Assembly: GCA_029379385.1 (NCBI GenBank)
Contig: CM055607.1
Span: 15,996,001-16,060,000 of the forward strand
DNA from: Quillaja saponaria
Taxonomy: Eukaryota; Streptophyta; Magnoliopsida; Fabales; Quillajaceae
DNA: 64,000 nt
Reading direction: 5' to 3'
The number at the start of each line of letters is the position of its first letter. The stretch's first letter is position 1. The position numbers and the translations under genes are program-made. Under the pieces are notes generated by a model, which was not told the origin of the DNA, ran no database searches, and saw only the letters and a list, made by a program, of their open reading frames with translations. Positions 22,670 to 35,085 of this stretch are shown here, piece after piece.

Positions 22670-23290
22670 GACGTAAAACAATATATCTACAAGGTATACA
22701 CCTATAGGTGTGTTTAGCTTCCTTAGATATGAAGTCGGCAGACTCTACTGATGATAGTGAAGGTAGTCGACAGATGGTGTGGTAGAGCAGAGCATCAATG
22801 GTGGAGGAAAGAAGGGGAAGAATGAGAAAGAAAGTCGAACTGGACTTAATCGGGGTAGACTTTCTGCGTTGCTGTGCAGACACATGTATGTTAATTGGTA
22901 GATGTAAAAAATAAAATATTTTATTAGTTATGTCTGCAGTACGGTAGAAGCAAATGAGGATAAAGCAAACGCAAATAAATATAGCAAAAAATAGTGTCAA
23001 TTCAAAATTTTTGCATCTACCACCATGCAAACGCAATTAAGTTGTACTAAAATGGCGCTAATGCATGATAACAAAGTCTGCAAATGCAGACACAAATAGT
23101 GAATGGCAGACGCAAATGGTTTAGAGGAATATAACGCCAAATTGCATTAATTTCTGTATCTGCGTTTTAAATTTCAGCGTCTACAATTTTTAATATTTTT
23201 TTACATATCAGCATTTGCATTTATGAGGAAGCAGAAATTCTATTGGTAGATGCATATAGGTTATATCTACGTTTGTATTTTCTGAATCTA
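22670..23290. repeat. Subterminal repeat cluster (GCAGACGCAAA motif)
   Basis: Repeated short motifs such as TGCAGACACAAAT, GGCAGACGCAAATGG and ATCTGCGTTT in both orientations. They resemble the motifs at 16590-16830 and after the CACTA terminus at 48943. The 130-codon frame on the minus strand over this region (22644-23036) is not recognisable as a gene. Confidence 0.6.
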
Positions 23291-23594
23291 CTATTGTTAC
23301 ACCATTCACAGAGATATGACAAGTTGGAGGAATGTGTAATCAAAGCTCTATAACCTTGACTTCTAATCAAAGAAACACATACAATTTTTTACTAAACTAA
23401 AGATTAAGAGTAAAGTTTAGAAAATATAAATGAATAAAAAATGTTTATTTACAAAATAGATAATAATTTAACTAAAAAATTCAGCAGAGGTTCTTTGTAA
23501 AATGGAACATGCCCAAAATATAAACATTATAACCTGCTTACACTCAACAAGGTATCAACAGGAACAGTACATACAAGGAGCGCCTTTCTAGTAA

Positions 23595-24520
23595 CATCAT
23601 TTCCACGATTTTCTCAAAAGTACCAAAACCTTAAACTAATTAGGTCAAGTGATGTGTAAAAGAGTTCATAAATTAATAATTTCAAGTAAAGAGGACGAAA
23701 TTTAAAAAAAAAAAAAAAAATTTCTAGAATTTTTCAAGAAAGATGATAGAAAAGATAATTAAGGATATTTTGTGAATATTTTTTAGAGTAATTTACTCCA
23801 ACCTCCCTTGTATTATCTTGATATTACATGAACATCCCCTCTATTTATAAAACCTACACACACCTCCCTCAAGTTTAAAGTTAAAATAAAAAACCTAAAA
23901 TATTCTTCTTGTATTCTTAAAAGACAACTACAATTTTAAATTTCTTCAATCAAATTAATAATAACATGTAATTATTCAACTTAAATTAAGAAATTTTTTT
24001 TTAATAATAATACAAAATCTTACATAAACAACTTCATATTATTTAAAAATGATAGCATTTTAAAAAATGTATTCTTTTTTATTTTTATCATATTATAAGA
24101 AATGATAATTAATTCATATGTTGATTTATATCTTATTTTAAAATTAATAATATTATACGATATTAAATTAGTTTAATAATACTAAAATCATATGTATATC
24201 CCAATAATAAGATCATAAGGGTATTTAGGAATTTGCTTTCAAATAATTAGAGTTTAATTTATGGCTTGTTTTCAAGTTTTATGGGAGATTTGGGTAGGTT
24301 CAAAAAATAAAATGGGAGGTTTGTACAATATCATCATAATACAAGGGAGGGTAGATTAATTTATTCTATTTTCTAATGCATGTGAGTTTCATTTGTAATG
24401 TTTTATCAATAATAAAAAAAATGGTTATTGATGGAGTAATCCAGCATGAACAAGATTACCAAAATGAAGCTTATCCAAAGGTGTTTAAATTGCAAAATTT
24501 GAGAATCCTAATTCATTAAA
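23595..24520. repeat. Dispersed repeat copy 1, split by a MITE
   Basis: The parts 23600-23783 and 24369-24520 align with 34150-34430: CTCAAAAGTACCAAAACCTT versus TTCAAAAGTACGAATTCCTA, then ATTAGGTCAA, CATAAATTAATAATTTCAA, AAGAAAGAT and, after the MITE, ATGAACAAGATTAC and TTATCCARAGG. Copy 2 lacks the MITE and shows the empty site. Confidence 0.65.
23784..24368. mobile_element. 585-bp MITE
   Basis: Terminal inverted repeats of about 30 bp. The left end reads TAGAGTAATTTACTCC followed by ACCTCCCTTGTATTAT; the right end, inverted, reads TAGAATAAATTAATCT followed by ACCCTCCCTTGTATTAT. The interior is AT-rich and non-coding. The target duplication is unclear because the flanks are T-runs. Confidence 0.75.
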
Positions 24521-24752
24521 TTGAATTACTAATTCCTAATTTAATAGTATTATACCTAAATCGTAGAAATGATTTATCTCAATAATTCACAGTATTTCCC
24601 TAGCACTTAAGAAAGAACGGTAAATGGTCCATTTCATTCCAACCAGCAATTTAATTAAATTAAGTATGCATATTGTTAAATCTGAATTTGACCAGCTGAG
24701 GTGTTCTTTACATGACAATAAAATATGAGCGTGGTCCTGTGGATTTGAAAAA

Positions 24753-25075
24753 ACTCTGATGCTAAAGTCAATACAATCAAAGTAAATAAATAACAAAACT
24801 ATAAAAAAGTAAATGTTTTAGACAATAACTTGAAATACCTTTGGGGTTTTAACCTTCTTTATATATATCATGACCGTTAGGATTGTGTCACATGTTATAA
24901 CAATAATCAGATAATTATTGAAACAAGTACAGTTATAAGGACATGATGACATCAATTATAATATTCAAAAGATAAGTATGGTGCTATTTACGACTCGGAT
25001 TAGTTTGTTATGCATTGATCATGCAGTTGCGTGTACTAATATGATTGGATTTGTATAATCTAGTCCCCAAAAACA
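24753..25075 (-). repeat. LTR-like dispersed repeat, copy 1
   Basis: About 240 bp (24836-25075) is repeated in the same orientation at 27047-27285. Shared phrases include TTTTAACC, GTGACCRKTARGATTGTG-like sequence, CAGATAATTAT, TTAGTTTGTTAT and TTTGTATAATC. On the minus strand a TATATATAAAG lies near 24862, and CTCTGATGCTA near 24754 looks like a decayed copia primer site. This points to an old LTR, but no coding region belongs to it here. Confidence 0.5.
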
Positions 25076-27046
25076 AGTTTAAGGAGTGTAAGGGTTTGAA
25101 CTAGATATTGAAAAATTCTCGATTAGAATGAGTGGTTAAAAATAAATGGACCATATCTAGTTTGTGTTCTCAATTTGCCAGGAGCAATTATTGTGCAAAA
25201 AAAATAAAAAAAATGATGCTATCACTGGTGTGATGTTTTTATAACTGGTGTAATGTAATGTTGTATAAGATAAATTTATCACGGTTGTAATATTTTTAAT
25301 TTTATGCATACTTACTTTGCTATATCTTATAACTTACTCTGCTACAATACTCTACTCCACTTTATTATTCTCACATTTTTAGTGCAGATTAAAAAATTCA
25401 AACTAGCTATGACAGGAGTTAGGAAATCTAAAAACAAGTTATTGCCTCTCCAAGCTTGGGGTCAGGTTATTTTTCTCAGATCTTTATAGTCACTAGGGAG
25501 GACATATTTAATGTCACTTCTAGTAATGGTTGTTAGCTAAAAAGTTGTGTATTAGATCATGAAGCTATTTGATAGAGTTATCATAGTGGGTGTTAGCCTA
25601 TTCTATCTTTAAAAGTCGATGAGCTCATCTGATTTCTGCAAGAATAATTCCCTGTAACAATTTTTATAATTACGACTAAAAAGCTCAATTCAACAGAAGA
25701 ATCGTTAAACATGCAAAATTTACATATTTAAAAATATTTACTAAAAATAATCAATAATATTTTTAATACAACTTGTATAAACTCTTAGTTTACGATTCAT
25801 GAAATGGTGACTGTTTGAGTTTGAGATTCAACTCTGAGCTGTATGTAGCTTACAATGTAGGGGAGGAATATTTTCCTTTTATGATCATTATTTAACCTTC
25901 GTATTCTTTATTTTCATATGCTAAGTTGTATGCTGAACCATTTGAAAACGTTTATCAAGTACCGAATAATAAGCATATGACTTGTTAGTTAACTCGAGTT
26001 TGATAATAATAATTAAGTTATTTCTATTGGAAAAGTCAAATTCACAAATTTGTAAAAATAAATTCAATAGAAATGATAATCAAATACCAGTTATAAGGCC
26101 GTACATTTCAACAATTCATATCGCAATCAATAAGGCAGTGAAAATGTAGGCAATAAATTCCATGTAGTTTATAATAAAGGAAGCATATCGCATTCATATA
26201 AACATGAACCACGCCAATCACTGAATCCTCACCCTCACCCAAACACCAACCACAAACCACCATAGAAATTCTAAAAAATCATGTAATTCGAGTTCCGAGT
26301 ATATTATGTAAGTAATTATTAAGCATGTAATCTTGGGATTAGCATAGTAAAATTTGCAATCCAAAATATGGAGCATGTAATATTATTTTTTAAATAATAA
26401 TATGATAATTTAATTTCAACTAGAATGTAAGCGTGTAATCACTTAGAAAATGTAGGCAGTTTATAAGTAAATTGAAAATATAAATTATAGAGACCAATTT
26501 GTGAGAAAACATAAATATGAGGTCATTATTTGAAATATAAAAGTGCAAGGACTGTATTGAAATCGTGCAAACATGTTAGGTCTTGGGTGAGGCCATTGGA
26601 TTTGGGTCGAGTTAGGAAAAGGGGTCAATTGTAGGCAAAACCAAATCTGAATCTGCTAAGTGGATCATTTATGGCTGCCATTGCCAGAGGTGCATGATAG
26701 TGATTTAGTGGTGCGTTCGATAAATCCTTGCTCGGGAAGCGATGACTAATGTTGCAAGGGGTTTGCCGCATGATGGTGTAGTTGTTGGAGAGCAATGAAA
26801 AAAGGCCTGAAAGGTCATTGCCTTTGGTTCATGTTTTGTAAATAATGTCGGAGATGTGGTGGCATGTGGGAGAGCGCCCAGCATCCAACTAAGGTAAACT
26901 TTGGATATGTTGGTCATGGAAATGTTATCGGTGTGGTGGTATGCTAGAATGTTTTTTGTTTTTGTTTTTGGTATAGGCAAAGTTAGCATAATTAGAATAA
27001 ATAAGATAAAAAGGTATAGAAGTGTGAATGTGTGAGAGAACAACCT
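25076..27046. other. Between the LTR-like repeats: no clear gene
   Basis: Mostly AT-rich. The segment 26570-26960 is less AT-rich and has a 112-codon frame on the minus strand (26705-27043) that resembles nothing I know, so I do not call it a gene. Confidence 0.4.
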
Positions 27047-27285
27047 AATTTACCTTTGAAATTTTAACCATTTTATCTAGATTATCGTGACCAGTAAGAT
27101 TGTGCCACTTCTTATAACATTAGTCAGATAATTATGAATACAGTTACAATTATAATGAGACATGATTCCATCCGTTATAATATTAATACGATAATTATAG
27201 TGACAGACAGTTACAACTCATATTAGTTTGTTATACCTTAATCATGCCACATGTAATAATATAATTGGGTTTGTATAATCCGGTA
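27047..27285 (-). repeat. LTR-like dispersed repeat, copy 2
   Basis: Same-orientation partner of 24836-25075, about 75-80 percent alike by eye. It has no primer-site-like sequence beside it and may be a solo LTR. Confidence 0.5.
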
Positions 27286-29129
27286 TTATTACATAAAAAA
27301 ATATAATGCTAAGATACAACGTATACATTATTTCAAAATATCAAATTCAAATTTTGTGTTCATGTTTTCACAATATATCAGAGATTCAAATAAAATTGTC
27401 TCTGGAACCAATAAACAAAATAAGAAACATTTAGAGACAAATAACTTCAGTAATTCTAACTATAACATAAATTGCAACTAAATAAGAATCCTAATTAAAT
27501 AATTTGTCCTAATTCACAAAATAACTCACACACATAAAAAAGAAATATAAATAATTTATTTTTTCCATCCAGCAATATAATCTAATTAAATATAAATGAA
27601 TATAATGATAACACAACATATATACTAAATATCAAAATCTAATTGGTTGTTTATATCTTCACAATACATTAGAGGTATAAGAAAGAAAGGAAGAAAAGCA
27701 TGCATGCATTGTATGCTATTATATTACTACTCAATAAACAAAATTTAGTCATATTTCACCTCATTTGACTTAGCTTCCAAATATGGGGCTCTCTAAGAAA
27801 GACCAGCGATACCACTCGATCACTAGACCAGAGGAAGCCATCTGCCATATGGTCAATGTCTTTTGCTATTTATGGCTTTTTTTGTGGTCGGTGTGAGGGT
27901 TATAATAGGGTGGGTGAGGTTTAAGCATGTACTTCTTCTTGTTTTACACTTGATAGCAAATACATATGATCACTGATAGTGGGTAATAGGACAATCTTAA
28001 ATTTTGCATGGTTAAAGACACTAAAATCATTACATTTACACCTTTGTTTTAAACAAGCATGCGATTATAGTTTAAACTGTGCACAACTTTGTCAAATATG
28101 ACTATCAGAAAATTGAATCTCCATCCTCTTTATTCAGCAGTATGACTCCGTAAGTAGATCTATCATCTATGTGATAATACATCTCCTGCTAACTAATAAA
28201 ACTACAACAATATGATTGGAAAAGATTTACTGAAAGATGTATGTCTCAGAGGTTTAAATCCATACAAGAAGACTGAAAGCATACAAAAGAATGAGCTAAC
28301 CTTCTTGAACAAATAATTCAAACTCATATTCTTCTTTTCCTGTTTAAAGAATTAAAGTGAGAGAGCACTTGCAGATTGTTAAGAATCAGGACTGCAGAGC
28401 ATGGTGTCAGAAAATTATTATTCCTCATTTTTTGTTCGTGATGGATGAGTTAATCATATCATGTTCATTACCATACACAACTTCAGTATTATAACCATAG
28501 CGAAGTGACAGTTATAGGAGGATAAAATTCTTAAATCCAAACTACACATGTTAAGCTTGAATTTTATATGCCAACATCTTCCACTCAAGTGTTCCCATCT
28601 CTAACGCATTCGAAAAACAAATGACCAGTAAACAATTCTTGACATTCATGCTTGAACTTGAGAAGATTAGTCTTGTTTCTAAACATAATTCTTCTCTCAT
28701 TTTTACAGTTTCCTGTTTTTGTGGCATGGAAGGATCCTTGTCCATCTTTCTTCTCCTTCCTCTTCTCTTAAAACTGTCTAATTTATTTATTAAGAAAACA
28801 AAAAGGTTTTAACTTTTAATCACTAGGGTTCATAAACAAATGAGACATTAGTTTCAAACAAACAAAGATGAAATTAAATAGACTTTTTCACTTTTAAATA
28901 TAACCCTTCTTTTATTTAAATCCTTCAAGCACTGAATCACCCAGTGTTTAATACTACATGCTTCAACTCTTGCCAAGCATATTTTTGCTAGAGTCAAAAT
29001 TAATTCAATGCTTCTCCTAGCATTGTATTAATTAAACTAAAAAATAGCATGTGAAGCTGTAACATAATTCCAAATTGATTTATTTTCAAGAATTAGTTAG
29101 AACCAGATTAAACCAAATGAATAAGTGTA
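27286..29129. other. AT-rich stretch, nothing recognised
   Basis: Only short frames on both strands, with no family similarity. A pyrimidine-rich patch at 28740-28770 is unremarkable. Confidence 0.45.
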
Positions 29130-29139
29130 GCGGAGAATA

Positions 29140-32100
29140 AATTATGATCAGAAAAATGACACTCATGTCTTTTAGCAACCATTGTAGCCATATTAACTTA
29201 GTAGTAGTATTTGCAAGAGCTTGATACTCAGATTCAATAGTAGAACGAGAGACAATGGGTTATTTCTTACTATGACATTATATTAGAGAATCACTAAAAA
29301 AGAAACAAAAGCCTGTAGTAGACTATCTATCAAAGGATAATATAGACCATGAAAAAGTAAGATGTAAAAGGATAATATAGACCATGAAAAAGAGTTCTTT
29401 TCACATATCGTAAAATTCGGAGTATTGCAACATAGTATACAAATGAAGGAGAAGACATAAATTGACTGATACGATGTACTACATAAGCAATGTCTAGTCT
29501 GGTAATCATAAGATAGGTTAAACTACCAACCAACTGACGATAAAGAGTAGGATTAGGAAGAGATTCCCCAATCAGCAACTATTTTCTCAATTCTCTTCCA
29601 TAGGTGATGCAACAGTATCACTATCAGATATGCCTGATCTGGAAATAAGGTTAGAAGCATATTTGGCTTGAGTAAAATAATAACCTGACTGATCATAAAT
29701 CACCTTAATACCAAGAATATAATTGAGTGTGCCAAGATCTTTCATTTCAAACTGCTGACAAAGAGCTAATTTAAGATCAAGAATGCCTTTAGTGTCACTA
29801 CTTGTGATAATCATGTCATCAACGTACAGTAAAACCAAAATTATACCAGAATTAGTCTGCCAGCGAAATAAGGCTGAATTATAGATACTAAAGGAGAAAC
29901 CGAGTTGTGTCAATACACAATTGAATTTAGAAAGCCAAGCCTTAGGAGCCTATTTGAGACCATATAGTACTTTCCGGAGGCGACAACCTGACATGGAGAA
30001 TTAGAAAGTCCAAGTAGAGGCTTCATGTGTACCTCTTCAATAAGTTATCCATTAAGAAATGCATTTTTAACATCAATTTTTAAGAGGGACCATCTGTGAG
30101 CAGAAGCAACGGCAATAAGAGCTCGAACAAATGTAAGACAAGCAACAGGAGCAAAAGTCTCTTCATAATCAATGTCATACTCCTGTGTGTATCCCTTTGC
30201 AACCAGTCGTGCCTCATAACGTTCAACACTACCATTTGCATGACTTTTTATCTTGTACACCCATTTGCAACCTACAACAGATTTTCCTAGAGGCAGATCA
30301 ACTAAATCCCAATTATTAGTTTTAGTGAGAGCATCTAATTCTTCATTCATAGCTTTTTGCCAAAAAGGGCCACGAGAAGCTTATTTAAAAGTGGTAGGTA
30401 CATGTAGCATTGCAAATGCAAAATGGCAATGATAATCTTGTAAAAGAGTATTTGGTTTGCAAATTCTACCAGAAGAAGGGCGTATCTCAGAAATGGATGT
30501 TGGTGCAAATGGTAAAGGGTGTTCGAACGTGGACGAGGAAGAAAAACTTAGATCAGGGGCAATAAGCATTGGTTAAACTGGAATAAGAAATGAAGTTGGA
30601 ACTGGATCTGGAGCTGTAGTTGGAGGTGGAATTGAAATTGTAGTTTCAGGAAATAGATCGACTAGATAATGGATTGGTAATTCTAGAGGAGGTTGTGATT
30701 TTGGATTGTCAAATGAAGATATCTGAGTGAAGAAAATATCTTCCCATACCACAGCATAACGAGAGACTCTTTAACATTTTGAAATAGGATCATAACATCG
30801 ATACCCCTTTTGTCCTATTCCATACCCTAGGAAGTAACACATACTAGAGCGAGGTTAGAGTTTATATCGTTCATGTGATTGGAGTTGAACAAAACAAACA
30901 CAACCAAACACACGTAAGAGACTGTAATTTGGACTATTACCATGTAAAATCTCATAAGGAGACTATATTTTGTAAAACAATGGAAGGAGTACGATTAATA
31001 GTGTAGACTGCAATAAGAGTAGTTTCACCCTATAGTGACTCAGGAAGAAAAGAAGGGTGTTGTAAGGTTTTAATTATTTCAACAATGTCTTTATGTTTAC
31101 GTTCAGACCTGCTATTTTGCTCAGAGGTACTAGCACTTGAAGTTTGAGCAATAGTTCTTTCATGTGCCAACAAGTGTAAAAATTGTGTGGATGTGTATTC
31201 TTTTGCATTATCAAATCAAAAATTTTTAATAGTGCGAGAATACTGTGTATGAATCATTTTAACAAAATTGGCATAAACAGTTAAAAGTTTTGACTTGTTT
31301 TTCAAAAGATAAATCCATGTAAAATGAGAAAAATCATCTACAAAAATGACAAAATAGCAAGACTCTCTCTAAGTAAGAATTGGAGAAAGTTCCCAAACAT
31401 CGGAATGTACTAAATCAAAAATGTCTTTAGACCTTGACTCACTAATTTTAAAAGGTAATTTAGACTGTTTACTGATTTGACATGGTAGATAATGAAAATC
31501 AAAAATAGACATTGACCCTAACTGACCACTTGAAATGAGAGGACGAAACTTGGATAAGGATGCATGACCAAGGTGTGAGTTTCAAAGTTGAAGAGCTTTA
31601 TTTGAGGACACAGATGAAGCAGCAACAATAGTAGATGGAGGGTGACGACAATCCAGAATAAAAAGATGATTCATCTTACGCTCTATCTTAATCACCTTCC
31701 CCTTCTATTCATCCTATAGTGCAACCAGATGAGTTAAGAGTAATTTCACAGCCATCATCAACAATTTGACCAATGGATAGGAGATTGTGAGCTAATGATG
31801 GAATGAAAAAAGTATTAGAAATGGAAAGTGTAGAAGTGGAAATATCTCTTATATGTGTAGTATATAATGGAGTGCAATCAGTAGTGTGTATAGGAGGAAT
31901 AGAACTGTTTAGTGTAGTATGTGAAAATAAGCTAGAATCAGAAGTCATATGATTGCCGCAAGTAGAATCAAGCAACCATGGTTTTGTACCTGAAGTTATA
32001 GAACATGCAGAAAAGTTATGGAATGAAGAACCAATATTATCACTATTGTTACCAGACTGAGATTGTTGACAGTGGGAAATAACCATTAGTTCTTCTGGTG

Positions 32101-33030
32101 TAAGTTGCATAACAGTAGAAAAAGGAGACATAGCAGATATAGTGTTATTAGTAACAATAGCAACTAGACGAGATGGATTTTGAAGGCGAGATTTATTATG
32201 CCATTGATCTGTCTAAATGTTTTGTTTATATGACTTACATTTCTCCGTAGTATGTGAGCACCATTTGTGAATTGTGCACCATTTAGGATTAATTTTCCAA
32301 CATTGCTCAGTAGACTAGTGTTTTCCATATTGTTGATGATGTTTACATCAATGTTACGGTTGTGAGGACTTAGATGAAGCAGCTAAAGCAATTTGGCTAG
32401 CTGAGGGAAGTACAAGAGAGGCAGCGATTTTCTTTCTGGTTTCCTCAGATTAATCTCGGCAAGTGCAGCAACAAGAGTAAGAATTGGACTTCTATTAAGA
32501 AAGGAAGAACGTCTGTCTTTATAATCATCAAGAAGACCTTAAGAAACTGTCTGAGTTGTTTCTTATCATGGGCAGTAGAATAGTGTACAAGACAGGCAGA
32601 GCATTGTGTAGGATGGGACTGTTTATCCCAAAGAATAGCCATTTGACTGTAATATTCTTGAACTGACTAACTTGGAGTTTGTCAAAAACGGTGAAGCTCT
32701 TGATCGATTTGATATTGAGAACTGAGATCAGAAACAGTGTTGATGGCATCTTGATAATCCCAAACTTCCTTGGCAGTGAAAAAATGTCCAAAAAGATGGT
32801 TGACTTTGGGAATAGATGTATTAGAGAACTAGCTAATAATTTTAGCATTATCAGCTTCCTAATCAGTAAGTTTAGTAGTGTAGTCAACATCAGAAGAAAC
32901 TGATGGTGTAATGATACCATTGACATAACCCCAAAGCTTGCGACCCTGTAAGAACCAATGCATTTGTTGCGCCCAGTGAATAAAATTAGTATCATCCAAA
33001 GTAACTTGAATGGGATGCACAACATCATTT
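29140..33030 (-). pseudogene. Copia gag-pol polyprotein, disrupted
   Basis: Pieces in order on the minus strand: gag (33028-32400, LDDTNF.HW and LWGYV-like sequence); protease (32000-31700, KPWLLDSTCGNHMT, with DST where an active aspartic protease normally has DSG or DSA, then FIPSLAHNLLSIGQ); the pre-integrase zinc part NSHLGHASLSKF (about 31560-31600); integrase (31500-31000); reverse transcriptase (30350-29590, with CKWVYKIK, EARLVAKGYTQ, DVKNAFLNG and the catalytic YVDD at about 29820); RNase H start (LVGSLTYL near 29520, ESEYQAL near 29230). The reverse-transcriptase core is the best preserved part. A 35-bp tandem duplication sits at 29332-29400. It cannot encode one polyprotein. Confidence 0.85.
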
Positions 33031-33371
33031 TGAGAAGACTTTTTTTTTTATTTTTTTTTTATTGGAAACTGGCTTAGGCTGGGTTTGGGCTAGGTTGGTT
33101 TGGTCTAGGTGGGCTAGACTGGTATAGTGCTTAGAATTAAGACAAATGAGGATATAGTTTTGTTGGATGTGGTGATGAAGTAGTAAGGGTGATAAACGAA
33201 GTTTACGAGACTTGTCAGAGAAGGTGGCTGAAACAGGTAGAACCGTTTTGATTGAAAGGTCTTAGATAACCTGTTGGTGATCAAGAAGGTGAGACAAATG
33301 GAGGTATGATAAAAAAAAAACTCGAATAAAAGATAAAATAAGAAGCCTTATAAAAGACTCTGATACCATGT

Positions 33372-33637
33372 TGAATAGAAGAAAAACGTATATTTAGATG
33401 ATTTGAAATGTACAAGAGGGAGCCTCTATTTATAGGCTAAAATGTCTACCTAACATAGTAAACCTATACTAAATATCAACTAAATACATGTTTACCTAAC
33501 ATAGTAAACCTAGACTAAATATCAGTCAAATACATAATGGAAATTACACATAATTACAATCCTAATTTAGAGACAAAATAGGGACATAATAGGCACAAAA
33601 TCATGGGTCAATTGAGAGCCCTTGATTTATGCTAACA
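33372..33637 (-). repeat. 5' LTR of the copia element
   Basis: 266 bp. On the minus strand it starts TGTTAGCATAAATC and ends TTCTATTCA, and the primer site TGGTATCAGAGTC follows after a two-base gap. It contains a 45-bp tandem duplication (33446-33490 and 33491-33535). Confidence 0.85.
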
Positions 33638-33642
33638 GCATC

Positions 33643-34130
33643 TAAATATCTAAGTTTGTCAAATAGATGACACATATACGGTAATTTCTTATAGTGATAA
33701 AAAGTATCTTTTAAAACTACATCTATAGAAGGGCGGGTGACTTGAGTCACTTAGTTATGCTTCTGCTTGTGTCTCTCTAGCTTCATATTTCCTTTTAAAA
33801 GTTATGTCTTTTGCATCAAATCTATCATCAAGATCGTTATAATTTATGAGATATTATGAGATATGAATCACTGACGAAAGTCTAATTACTAAAACTAGCA
33901 TAAGTTTTGTACCTTATGTTAGTTTTTTGTAGAATATGTTTAATGCAGTTAATTAAATGAAAGGTTGATGTGAATATCCAACATTTTACTTGTGCAATCC
34001 CCTAATCTTATGATGTGATACAACCATATCACCAATATATATTCCTCTCAGCGTCTCAAAATTATAAGAATAAAACTTCTTACAGTTGAAATTTCGTTTA
34101 AATGTGTTTTAATTCATATATGCATGTTCG
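33643..34130. other. Flank of the copia insertion, no gene
   Basis: AT-rich. It appears weakly related to the flank at 15.4-16.56 kb, as if both were copies of one older sequence. Confidence 0.35.
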
Positions 34131-34435
34131 GATAATTTCAATATTTTGCCACAATTTTCTTCAAAAGTACGAATTCCTAATCGTAATTAGGTCAAATGAT
34201 GTCTAAAATATTTCATAAATTAATAATTTCAATTGACATAAACCAAAAAATCTAAATATTATTCTATAATTTTCTAAGAAAGATCGACGTAGAAAAGACA
34301 AGGACATTTTGCGAATTTTTTTTTTGTCAATAAAGAAAAAGATAATTACTAACGGAGTGAATTAGAATGAACAAGATTACTAATTTTAAGTTTATCCAGA
34401 GGTTTCTAAATTGTAAAACTTGCACATAAAAGGTG
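34130..34435. repeat. Dispersed repeat copy 2 (no MITE)
   Basis: Direct-orientation partner of 23595-24520, about 75 percent alike by eye, without the MITE. It shows where that MITE inserted. Confidence 0.6.
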
Positions 34436-34520
34436 AGAGCCTCCTACCACAATCAACAAGTGACTCACTATAACATCCAAAGATTGCTCACTTGTCTTAT
34501 GAATTTTAAGGAGCTTTTGG

Positions 34521-35077
34521 TAGGGGTGTGCACGGGTCGGTTCGGTCCGGGTAATGATAAATTTTTGAACCGAACCGAAATTTTCGGGTAATAAAATTTA
34601 TGAACTGAACCGAACCGAAAATAGTTATTACCCGAATTTACCCGAACCGAAAAAATATGACTAGTTCGGTTTGGGTATTCGGTTACCCGAAATTTATCAA
34701 TATTTTACTAAAATTAATTTAAAAAGTATATATTTTTTGTTTTTGAACATCATACTTTTTAAATTAATTAGTTATTATAAAAGAAAAATACAAAAAACAT
34801 AATATATTAACATATTCAACACAAATAAAAATATAAAATTATAAATTAATACAACAATACATTAAAAATAACAAAAAAAATTATATATTTTGATTTTCGG
34901 GTAACCACGGGTACCCGTTTGTATTATACTCTACTACCTGTAACCGAACCGAAAATAATGTGTATTAAATTTAACTACCCGAACCGAACCGAATAAGAAA
35001 AATACCTGAATTTAACCGAACCGAATTACCGGTTCGGTTCGGGTATTCGGTTTTTCCGGGTTCCTTGCACAGCCCTA
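34521..35077. mobile_element. hAT-type MITE with perfect 8-bp target duplication
   Basis: 557 bp bounded by TAGGGGTGTGCA and the inverted TAGGGCTGTGCA, and flanked by a perfect 8-bp direct repeat GCTTTTGG (34513-34520 and 35078-35085), the target length of hAT transposons. The subterminal regions are packed with CCGAACCGAA / TTCGGTTCGG repeats in both orientations that could fold into hairpins; the centre is AT-rich. Non-coding. Confidence 0.92.
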
Positions 35078-35085
35078 GCTTTTGG

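Larger units (their letters stand above)
16558..23306. mobile_element. Possible large CACTA-like element (envelope)
   Basis: Both ends carry clustered direct and inverted copies of a GCAGACGCAAA / TTTGCGTCTGCA motif (about 16590-16830 and 22670-23290), resembling CACTA subterminal repeats. The same motif follows a clean CACTACCAAAAATT terminus at 48943. The ends here are degenerate (CATTACAAGAAG at the left; CTGAATCTACTATTG at the right, whose reverse complement begins CAATAGTAG). No transposase lies inside; the interior holds a tandem array (17.1-18.25 kb) and a gypsy element (19-22.46 kb). The two clusters may instead be separate elements. Confidence 0.4.
29130..33637 (-). mobile_element. 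Ty1/copia retrotransposon, 3' LTR missing
   Basis: In minus-strand order: 5' LTR (33637-33372), primer site (about 33369-33357), gag, protease, integrase, reverse transcriptase and part of RNase H, which stops near 29140. Domain order with integrase before reverse transcriptase identifies copia. There is no 3' LTR below 29130, so the copy is truncated inside RNase H. Many stops and frameshifts break the polyprotein. The five bases beyond the 5' LTR (GCATC, 33638-33642) would be one half of the target duplication; the other half is lost. Confidence 0.85.

Noticed and set aside
22644..23036. 130-codon minus-strand frame
   Set aside because: Overlaps subterminal repeats of a CACTA-like element; no protein similarity.
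26705..27043. 112-codon minus-strand frame
   Set aside because: No recognisable domain, a hydrophobic start of low complexity, and a position between LTR-like repeats; not enough to call a gene.
27790..27845. tRNA-like compact GC patch
   Set aside because: No T-arm consensus or cloverleaf.
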